A stretch of 38,055 nucleotides of DNA, from NCBI GenBank assembly GCA_009773205.1, contig WPAE01000014.1, positions 1 to 38,055 on the forward strand. The letters run 5' to 3'. Positions 32,096-38,055 of this stretch are shown in pieces. Position 1 is the stretch's first letter, and the number at the start of each line of letters is the position of its first letter. This DNA is from Ignavibacteria bacterium (GTDB lineage Bacteria > Bacteroidota > Ignavibacteria > Ignavibacteriales > Melioribacteraceae). The notes beneath the pieces are model-generated. The model was not told the DNA's origin and did no database searches. It saw nothing but the letters and a program-made list of their open reading frames with translations. A program made the position numbers and the translations under genes.

Positions 32096-32845
32096 ATGAG
32101 AATCAAAAAAATGAATAATTATAAGTTAATAATTCAGTACGATGGAACAAATTACGCCGGCTGGCAAAAACAGAATGGTGTGGCTACAGTGCAAGAAATT
32201 ATTAATAAGTCTATTAATAGGATTTTAAAAGAAGAAGTAAATTTACTTGGTTCCGGAAGAACTGATGCAGGTGTTCATGCTTGGGGACAGGCGGCTAATT
32301 TTAGAACAGAGAAAGAAATTAACCTATTTCAGTTTCAGTATTCTCTCAATTCAATTTTGCCGAATGATATTTCTGTCCGCTCATCCGAAAAAATTGATGA
32401 AAATTTTCATGCTAGGTTTGATGCAAAAAAACGTTCTTACATTTACTTGTTTACAAAAACAAAATCGCCTTTCTATCAAAAATATTCTTATCATAACCAC
32501 ACGGTTTTCGAGTATGATTTTGAATATTTGAACAAGCTAAGTAAAATATTTTTGGGCGAGCATGATTTTACTTCTTTATCTAAAAGAAATGCAGATACGG
32601 AAAACAAAGTATGCAACGTTTACGAAATTCATTGGCGGAAAGGAAATGAGATTGCAGCTTTTTATATTACAGCAGATAGATTTTTACGTGGAATGGTTAG
32701 AGCAACTGTTGGAACTTTATTAGAAGCCGCAAAAGGTAAAAAAGATGAAAGTCATCTATTAGATTTACTTCAAAAGCAAAATAGAGAAGAAGCCGGAGAA
32801 AGTTTGCCGGCAAAAGGTTTATTTTTATTTAAAGTGAGGTACTGA
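32096..32845 (+). CDS. truA: tRNA pseudouridine(38-40) synthase
   Basis: TruA converts uridines 38-40 of tRNA anticodon arms to pseudouridine. It begins KLIIQYDGTNYAGWQKQ and has the catalytic aspartate in GRTDAGVHAWGQ, then FHARFDAKKRSYIYLFTK and the C-terminal DRFLRGMVRATVGTLLEAAKGK. An in-frame ATG at 32111 (giving MNNYKLII, the usual family start) is a strong alternative to 32096; no clear ribosome-binding site decides. Its stop overlaps the start of the SDR gene by 1 bp (TGATG). Confidence 0.94.
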   Translation: MRIKKMNNYKLIIQYDGTNYAGWQKQNGVATVQEIINKSINRILKEEVNLLGSGRTDAGVHAWGQAANFRTEKEINLFQFQYSLNSILPNDISVRSSEKIDENFHARFDAKKRSYIYLFTKTKSPFYQKYSYHNHTVFEYDFEYLNKLSKIFLGEHDFTSLSKRNADTENKVCNVYEIHWRKGNEIAAFYITADRFLRGMVRATVGTLLEAAKGKKDESHLLDLLQKQNREEAGESLPAKGLFLFKVRY

Positions 32846-33594
32846 TGATTGATTTAACGAACAAAGTAACAATTGTAACCGGCGGCTCACGCGGAATTGG
32901 ATCCGCTTGTGTTAAACTTTTTGCGCAGGCAGGTTCTAAGGTTGCCTTTACATATAAAAGCAAAAAACAAGAATCCGAAGAACTTGAAAATCTTTTTCCC
33001 GGTTTTGTAAAATCCTACCAGGTTGATATGGAATCTGAAAAGGAAATTGTTGAAATGGTTGAAGCAGCAGAAAAAGAATTTGGCAAGGTTGATATTCTTG
33101 TTCACAATGCCGGCATTTGGAATGATGGAACTTTAGAAACAACTACACTTGCTCACTGGCAGCAATTGATGAGAGTTAATCTCGATTCTACATTTTTGTT
33201 TGCAAGAGCATGCGCGCCTATTATGAAGAAAAATAAATTCGGCAGAATGATATTTATTTCTTCAACTGCCGGACAGCGCGGCGAATCCTTTCACTCTCAT
33301 TATGCTGCTTCTAAAGGCGGAGTGATTTCCTTTACTAAATCTTTGGCAGTAGAGTTAGCTCCTTATAATATTACAACAAACTCAGTAGCGCCAGGCTGGG
33401 TAGATACTGATATGAATAACGAAGTCTTTGCAGATGCTGAATTTAAAGAAATTGCTAGAAAGGGAATTCCGGTTGGTAGAATTCCTACTCCCGAAGACAT
33501 TGCCGGTCCAGCATTGTTTTTGGCTTCAGATTTGGCAAGACATATTAACGGTGAAATATTAAACGTAAACGGCGGAAGCGTACTATGTGGATAA
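32845..33594 (+). CDS. SDR-family oxidoreductase (FabG-like)
   Basis: The 249-residue protein is a short-chain dehydrogenase with the nucleotide-binding TGGSRGIGSA, the NAG motif, a catalytic Ser (ISSTAG) and YAASK, and the usual C terminus with HINGEILNVNGG. It resembles 3-oxoacyl-ACP reductase FabG, but many SDRs share this set, so the substrate is uncertain. Translation is coupled to truA by TGATG. Confidence 0.85.
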   Translation: MIDLTNKVTIVTGGSRGIGSACVKLFAQAGSKVAFTYKSKKQESEELENLFPGFVKSYQVDMESEKEIVEMVEAAEKEFGKVDILVHNAGIWNDGTLETTTLAHWQQLMRVNLDSTFLFARACAPIMKKNKFGRMIFISSTAGQRGESFHSHYAASKGGVISFTKSLAVELAPYNITTNSVAPGWVDTDMNNEVFADAEFKEIARKGIPVGRIPTPEDIAGPALFLASDLARHINGEILNVNGGSVLCG

Positions 33595-33596
33595 AA

Positions 33597-33747
33597 AGCC
33601 CATCCCTGCCCCCCAAAGGGAAGGGTTTTTAAATTTTGAGTTACATAAAATTGTTTTCAAAATTTGATGGTATTTTTCTAGGGAGATTAAATCGAATGAA
33701 GCCACATGTTGAATATAGCTCCCCATTTGGGGGAGGAAGAGGGGGCT
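33597..33747. repeat. Inverted-repeat pair flanking an intergenic element
   Basis: AGCCCATCCCTGCCCCCC (33597-33614) and its imperfect reverse complement, in CCCCATTTGGGGGAGGAAGAGGGGGCT (33721-33747), bracket about 90 bp of non-coding DNA. The same end occurs at 10033-10063. The right end includes GGAAGAGGGGG, which serves as the ribosome-binding site of the next gene. Confidence 0.5.
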
Positions 33748-33751
33748 GACG

Positions 33752-34213
33752 ATGGAATTTGTAGCAAATCTTCATCCAATAGTTGTTCATTTTCCGATTG
33801 CTGTTTTTGTTTTATACAGCTTATCGGAAATTACAGCGTTAATATTAAAGAAAGATTGGCTTGGTAAGATTACAATTGCACTCCTTGGTATTGGTGTTGT
33901 TTCTTCAATATTTGGCGCACTAACAGGCAGCCAAGCTTATACTATAATTAAACCGGTTCTAAACTCAAAAGAAGCTGTAGTTGAAGCAACAATAATTAAG
34001 CATGAGCAGTTTGCTACAATTACTCTTTGGTACTTTTTGTTTTTGTTAATACTAAAGACATATTTATTAATTCAGAAAAAACAATCGCAAAACTGGAAAA
34101 TAGTTTTTTGTATTTTAAGTTTGGTTGGAATTTATTTTGTGTACGAAACCAGTTTGCTTGGCGGTAAACTTGTTTATGAGTTTGGCGTAGGCACTCAACT
34201 TTTTAATAAATGA
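33752..34213 (+). CDS. DUF2231-family membrane protein
   Basis: The 153-residue protein is mostly hydrophobic, with about four membrane segments (near 12-33, 42-60, 88-107, 116-135). It begins with LHPIVVHFPIAVFVLYSLSE, a His-rich motif typical of DUF2231 proteins, whose role is unknown. Its ribosome-binding site lies in the right end of the repeat at 33597-33747. Confidence 0.75.
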   Translation: MEFVANLHPIVVHFPIAVFVLYSLSEITALILKKDWLGKITIALLGIGVVSSIFGALTGSQAYTIIKPVLNSKEAVVEATIIKHEQFATITLWYFLFLLILKTYLLIQKKQSQNWKIVFCILSLVGIYFVYETSLLGGKLVYEFGVGTQLFNK

Positions 34214-34217
34214 TAAA

Positions 34218-34802
34218 ATGAAAAAGATTTGTTACTTAATTCTTCTTTTTACGTCTGTGGCTTTTGCTCAATTCAAACTTGGCGATGCTAAAGGTTTGTT
34301 TATGTCTATTGGCGTTGGGCCACGTTTCCCGATTACTGATATGTCTGACAACAGCAATATTGGAGTAGGCGCAAATATTAATTTCTCTTATACAGATAAC
34401 GGCTTGCTACCATTATTTTTCTACTCATCAATTGGTTATGCACATTACCCAGGAAGACAGGATTTATATAAGCGTACCGATTACAGTTCTTTTTCCAGCA
34501 ATGTTTTAATTATCGCTTCGGGTGTAAGATATTATTTTCGACCTGTGGTTGAGCAAGTAGTTTTGTTAATGCCTGTGATTGATATTGGAGCGGAGTATGC
34601 ACTGTTTGAAAATTGGAATCAGTTTAAAACCGGAAGCGGAAAAAGCAATTATGTTGAAGAACTCAATAAGTTTGGTTTTCACGTTGGTGTTGGTTTCTCT
34701 ATGTTTATATTAGATTTTATGACTTACTACAATTATCTCCCTTACGCTCATTACATTTCTGTTGATCTTAGAGTTAACTTACCTATATTTATCAAAATTT
34801 AG
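34218..34802 (+). CDS. Small outer-membrane beta-barrel-like protein
   Basis: The 194-residue protein has a signal peptide (MKKICYLILLFTSVAFAQ) and alternating hydrophobic/polar strands rich in aromatic residues, e.g. GANINFSYTDNGLLPLFFYSSIGYAHY and HVGVGFSMFILDFMTYYNYLP. It looks like an eight-strand-type outer-membrane protein, but I cannot assign a family. It starts 4 bp after DUF2231 and 9 bp before the enoyl-CoA hydratase, so all three are probably one transcript. Confidence 0.7.
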   Translation: MKKICYLILLFTSVAFAQFKLGDAKGLFMSIGVGPRFPITDMSDNSNIGVGANINFSYTDNGLLPLFFYSSIGYAHYPGRQDLYKRTDYSSFSSNVLIIASGVRYYFRPVVEQVVLLMPVIDIGAEYALFENWNQFKTGSGKSNYVEELNKFGFHVGVGFSMFILDFMTYYNYLPYAHYISVDLRVNLPIFIKI

Positions 34803-34811
34803 AGGTGAAAA

Positions 34812-35594
34812 ATGGATTACAAGAACATTTTTTTCGAAGTAAAAAATAATATCGGTTTAGTTACAATTAACCGTCCGGAAAAACTAAATGCGCTTAACGA
34901 TGAAACTCTTGACGATCTCAAGAAATGCTTTTCAAGTATCAAAGAAGATTATGCGGTAAATGTTGTAATAATAACCGGCGCAGGCGAAAAAGCCTTTGTA
35001 GCTGGAGCAGATATTTCTGAAATACACAAGTTGAATGTTATTGCCGCCAAACATTTTTCCGAAAAAGGGCAAAGCGTTTTTAACTTGATAGAAAAACTTG
35101 GCAAACCAGTAATTGCAGCAATAAACGGTTACGCTTTAGGCGGCGGTTGCGAGCTTGCTCTTGCTTGCCATATAAGAGTAGCAAGTGAAACAGCAAAATT
35201 TGGTCAGCCTGAAGTTAATCTTGGTATTATTCCAGGTTACGGCGGAACACAAAGATTGACAAGGTTAGTAAACTCCGGAAGAGCTTCTGAATTAATTTTA
35301 ACTGGCGATATTATAGACGCAAATGAAGCTATGAGAATTGGATTGGTTAACAAAGTTTATCCTTCTACTGAATTAATTGCTGAAGCAATTAAACTTGCTG
35401 AGAAAATTTCTTCGAAGGCACAAATTGCTGTAAGTATGTCATTGCGTTCTATTGTTAGCTGCGATGAACTCTCGGAAACCGAGGGACAAAATCTTGAATC
35501 TGGAATGTTTGCGCTTTGTTGCGGCACGGAAGATTTCAAAGAAGGAACAAGCGCGTTTTTAGAAAAGAGAAAACCGAATTTTACGAATCAATAA
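34812..35594 (+). CDS. Enoyl-CoA hydratase/isomerase family (crotonase)
   Basis: The 260-residue crotonase hydrates trans-2-enoyl-CoA (or crotonyl-CoA) in fatty-acid or butanoate metabolism. The oxyanion-hole segments are AFVAGADISE (61-70) and NGYALGGG (105-112), and the catalytic glutamates are E114 in GGGCELAL and E134 in FGQPEVNLGIIPGYGG. GAGGTG at 34801-34806 precedes the ATG. Substrate chain length cannot be read from the sequence. Confidence 0.9.
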   Translation: MDYKNIFFEVKNNIGLVTINRPEKLNALNDETLDDLKKCFSSIKEDYAVNVVIITGAGEKAFVAGADISEIHKLNVIAAKHFSEKGQSVFNLIEKLGKPVIAAINGYALGGGCELALACHIRVASETAKFGQPEVNLGIIPGYGGTQRLTRLVNSGRASELILTGDIIDANEAMRIGLVNKVYPSTELIAEAIKLAEKISSKAQIAVSMSLRSIVSCDELSETEGQNLESGMFALCCGTEDFKEGTSAFLEKRKPNFTNQ

Positions 35595-35608
35595 TTTTTA
35601 GGAAGTTT

Positions 35609-36634
35609 GTGGCGAGTACGAAAAGAAAGATTTTTACTTATTTACTGTTTACTGCTTTAGCTCTCTTGTTAGTTAATATTGCTGTTGATTTGTTTACACA
35701 CAAAACTAAAAAACCCGTTGCGAGTGAATTATCTAGAACAGAGATTGAGAATACTTTTTGGAAAGTTCTTGATGATTATGGTATAAATGCCGAGTGGGTG
35801 AAAAAGAAAAAATTCCGTGAGGAACATGAAGACTCTATCAACGCGCAGTTTTTGGTAACTCTTCCCGCGGAAGTACCAATCCCTTTGATTATCAAAGATA
35901 TCAACAATGTTATAGAAAAAGATATAACCGGATTCGTATCCAAAGAGATGCAAATTTTCGGCGCTACAGAAATAAGAATCTACACCAATGAGATGCTTAA
36001 ACTAAAAGCTACTCTCACACCAGACCCTAAACTGGCGAGAAACAGAAATGATTTTTCTTTCATTATTTCGGATGCTTTTACTCTAAGCGATAAAAAGTTT
36101 TCTGATTTTTTGAATGTAACTTATCCGGTTGCAGCAGCAATTGTTCCCGATACGGATGAGTTATTAAAAGTTGATTCGCTTCAGCGATTTTCCAAAGAAT
36201 ATGTTTTGCTTATCAATAATGATATTGATGATTCCAAAATGAAGCTTGTTCAAGAATACCAAAAAGAACTTTTACGCAGTTCGATAAGAAATATTCTTTC
36301 TGCTTTTCCTAATGCAAAATATGTTACCGTTGAAGAACGAAGTAAACTTTTTAACTCACCTATTTACAATTTTGTGCGGGATGAGTTTAAGAAAAGAAGG
36401 TTTACCGTTTTTCCTTTGAGTGAATTTATAAGATTAGAAACAGAAGATGAACAAGAACTTGTTTCCAAGTTTAAGTTTTATTCCGAGGATACAACTGCTT
36501 CCCGCCAAAAAGTTTTTTACTTAACTCTTGATAACTTTGGTAAAATTACGCCGCTTATTGTTAAATACAAAAAGCAGGGTAGTAAAATTGTGCCGGTTTC
36601 TAAATCTTATTTGAGTATTAAGCAAAAGAATTAG
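35609..36634 (+). CDS. Membrane-anchored hypothetical protein
   Basis: I do not recognise this family. The ATG at 35516 lies inside the crotonase gene; AGGAAG at 35600-35605 supports a GTG start at 35609 (MASTKRKIFTYLL), giving about 341 residues. One helix (about 7-26, IFTYLLFTALALLLVNIAVDLF) anchors it, with the rest presumably in the periplasm. Two similar alpha/beta halves follow. The first is about 45-150, with FLVTLPAEVPIPLIIKDIN. The second is about 160-260, with FLNVTYPVAAAIVPDT and YQKELLRSSIRNILSAFPNAKYV. This pattern may be a degenerate polysaccharide-deacetylase-like fold, but no catalytic residues stand out. Confidence 0.6.
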   Translation: MASTKRKIFTYLLFTALALLLVNIAVDLFTHKTKKPVASELSRTEIENTFWKVLDDYGINAEWVKKKKFREEHEDSINAQFLVTLPAEVPIPLIIKDINNVIEKDITGFVSKEMQIFGATEIRIYTNEMLKLKATLTPDPKLARNRNDFSFIISDAFTLSDKKFSDFLNVTYPVAAAIVPDTDELLKVDSLQRFSKEYVLLINNDIDDSKMKLVQEYQKELLRSSIRNILSAFPNAKYVTVEERSKLFNSPIYNFVRDEFKKRRFTVFPLSEFIRLETEDEQELVSKFKFYSEDTTASRQKVFYLTLDNFGKITPLIVKYKKQGSKIVPVSKSYLSIKQKN

Positions 36635-36931
36635 CACTAGCGCCAACAAGTATTTTTCATCCCCCTTTTTACCTTGCCTTTCAGATAGTATTTGTTTAAA
36701 ATGTCAGCAAGTAAATAAAAGATATTTAATGGGCGGACTCATCTACAAACTTCTCGGGGTCCAAATTGGAAACACACTTACACATTCTTTAGCAATTTTT
36801 TATAAAAGATAAATTAGTTTCTTTAGCTGTCTTGCTCATTCCATAACAAAACAGCAATAAAGTTAAAGCCGTTTTTTTTGCAAAAAGAAAAAGATGCCGC
36901 TTAAAAGAAGATTAAGTTAGAATATGAATCT

Positions 36932-37936
36932 TTGCTAAGCGGCAGATTTGTGAAAGTCGGTGTAGTTGTATTGGCTGTGCTATTTGTATTTACCAGTAAA
37001 AGTTATTGCGATATGTCATCTAAGCAGTTTCAATTATCAAACTTGCTTAAAAACAGCCAACTTGTTGTAAAAGGCAAAATTGTACAAGTAAAAAGTGATG
37101 ATAACTATTACAAAATGAGCTTTAGTGTGGAAGACTTATTAATCGGCACAATGAGCTCAAATAAAATTGAAGTTGTTTCCAGATTTAAGAATGGCTTCCG
37201 ATTAGAAGATGAACCATATTTGGAAGAAGGTAAAGAATATATACTGTTTTTAAGCAATACTAAAAGTGTGTGGACAATTACCAATCGAATTGCCGGGGTT
37301 TTAAGTGTGAATGCGGCAGATGATCTTAAGAAAGTGATCCAAGACTACAAGTTGCAAGAAAAACTTTTTGATAAAGGGAATTGCGGAAAACTAATATCGC
37401 TGTTTGATAAAGTAGAAACTGAATACATTAAAAACTTATTACTCTTAGATATTGAAGAAAATTTAACAGCAAATGAATTTAACTTTGTTAAAAGACTAAT
37501 TGAAAGCAATAATAAAAAAACGAAAATGTTTGGTATTAAACATGCCGGCAAGTTGAAACTCAACGAGTTGCATGAGAGTGTTAAACAGACTCTTTTAACC
37601 AGTACAGACCCAAGAGAAAAGTTTTATAGCATAAGTGCGCTTGGTGAATATTCTGATATAAAAGATCTAAATGTTCTACAAAGATTTTTAACAGAAAATG
37701 AACAAGCCAACCGGAGAGTTGCTATCTATGCCTTAATGAACTTAAAAAGTGAATTAGTAATTGAGCCGCTAATTAATGCTTACAAAAGTGAAAGTGATTG
37801 GGGTAATAAGTCAGCTATAATTAGTGTACTAAAGAGTTTTAGTGATAAAAAGGAAGTTAGAGAAGCATTAAGTGATTTTAGAACTTCTGAAAGAAATAAA
37901 TTTTTACAGGACTATATTGATGATATTCTTAAATAA
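36932..37936 (+). CDS. Secreted HEAT-repeat protein
   Basis: The 334-residue product has a signal peptide and a C-terminal run of HEAT-like alpha-helical repeats (about 185-334: SALGEYSDIKDLNVLQRFL, AIYALMNLKSELVIEPLINAY, SVLKSFSDKKEVREAL). The N-terminal half (about 30-140) contains VVKGKIVQVKSDDNYYKMSFSVEDLLIG and YLEEGKEYILFLSN, a beta-rich domain I cannot name. The start is TTG at 36932 or, more typically for a signal peptide, GTG at 36950 (MKVGVVVLAVLFVF); neither has a strong ribosome-binding site. HEAT repeats suggest protein binding outside the cytoplasm. Confidence 0.65.
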   Translation: MLSGRFVKVGVVVLAVLFVFTSKSYCDMSSKQFQLSNLLKNSQLVVKGKIVQVKSDDNYYKMSFSVEDLLIGTMSSNKIEVVSRFKNGFRLEDEPYLEEGKEYILFLSNTKSVWTITNRIAGVLSVNAADDLKKVIQDYKLQEKLFDKGNCGKLISLFDKVETEYIKNLLLLDIEENLTANEFNFVKRLIESNNKKTKMFGIKHAGKLKLNELHESVKQTLLTSTDPREKFYSISALGEYSDIKDLNVLQRFLTENEQANRRVAIYALMNLKSELVIEPLINAYKSESDWGNKSAIISVLKSFSDKKEVREALSDFRTSERNKFLQDYIDDILK

Positions 37937-37958
37937 AACAGAGAGGTTTGTAATGAGA

Positions 37959-38055
37959 TGTCGGCGACCAGATTATTCCCCAGCAAAAAGGTAAAAAAGA
38001 CCAGATGATTCCCCAGCTGTAGGATCACATTAATCCCCAGTCCCAGGGTCAAATG
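37959..38055 (+). mobile_element. Left end of an IS21-family element
   Basis: Starting at TGTCGGCGACCAGATTATTC, the sequence carries repeated 18-bp units typical of IS21 multiple terminal repeats: GACCAGATTATTCCCCAG (37966-37983), GACCAGATGATTCCCCAG (37999-38016), GATCACATTAATCCCCAG (38023-38040) and the beginning of a fourth at 38047. The spacing settles at 24 bp. TG at the tip fits IS21 ends. The transposase genes (istA/istB) would lie just past the window. Confidence 0.7.

Noticed and set aside
35516-35608. ATG at 35516 as the start of the anchored protein
   Set aside because: It lies inside the crotonase gene and has no ribosome-binding site, while GTG at 35609 has one and gives a proper membrane-anchor N terminus.

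Overview
The window looks like a piece of an Ignavibacteria-type chromosome (Bacteroidota/Chlorobi side of the tree). Four things point there: a secreted protein with a C-terminal Por-secretion (type IX) sorting domain of the FSLSQNYPNPFNPST kind, a SusC/SusD pair, -33 TTTG / -7 TAnnTTTG promoters, and low-GC DNA scattered with short palindromes and 7-bp tandem repeats. The exact genus cannot be read from the sequence.

Layout. 1-511: the 3' half of a 5S rRNA-like sequence, a near-identical Rho-independent terminator in two copies, and one or two decayed 5S-like tails. 592-1443: an unrecognised protein. 1444-1912: two small terminal-inverted-repeat elements. 1913-6500 (minus): a tightly coupled lon / free-Met-(R)-sulfoxide reductase / dnaX operon. 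6721-8497: an inositol monophosphatase-type gene and a type IX-secreted protein. 8844-13184 (plus): a MacA-like adaptor, an ABC ATPase and two MacB/FtsX-type permeases, i.e. a tripartite exporter lacking only an outer-membrane channel. 13211-20228 (minus): a composite type III restriction-modification island in the order mod, 360-bp hairpin array, REP-associated tyrosine transposase (RAYT), DUF1016 nuclease, res. 20498-25554 (plus): cmk, rpsA, mtaB and a small secreted/membrane protein. 25609-29824 (minus): susC-susD. 30420-31745: an AlbA_2/ATPase/winged-helix regulator. 32096-36634 (plus): truA, an SDR reductase, a DUF2231 membrane protein, a small outer-membrane protein, an enoyl-CoA hydratase and an unknown anchored protein. 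36932-37936: a secreted HEAT-repeat protein. 37959 to the end: the left terminus of an IS21-family element.

The most interesting part is 13211-20228. A RAYT gene lies 1 bp upstream of a DUF1016 nuclease gene, which lies 6 bp upstream of res, so the RAYT appears built into the restriction operon. Between mod and RAYT sit about nine hairpins that alternate between two classes (AAACC...GGTTT and ACCCAC...GTGGGT). Within each class the outer arms are conserved while the inner bases differ and still pair. The same island carries repeat-derived DNA inside coding sequence: an approximately 80-bp dispersed repeat translated in frame in mod, and two hairpins translated in the DUF1016 gene.

A second theme is repeat-driven remodelling across the window: heptanucleotide tandem repeats in and next to genes, small elements with GGGCACCTCTAAAAA termini and 4-bp target duplications, and palindromes that supply or abut ribosome-binding sites. 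All functional names come from motif recognition by eye; no database search was run.
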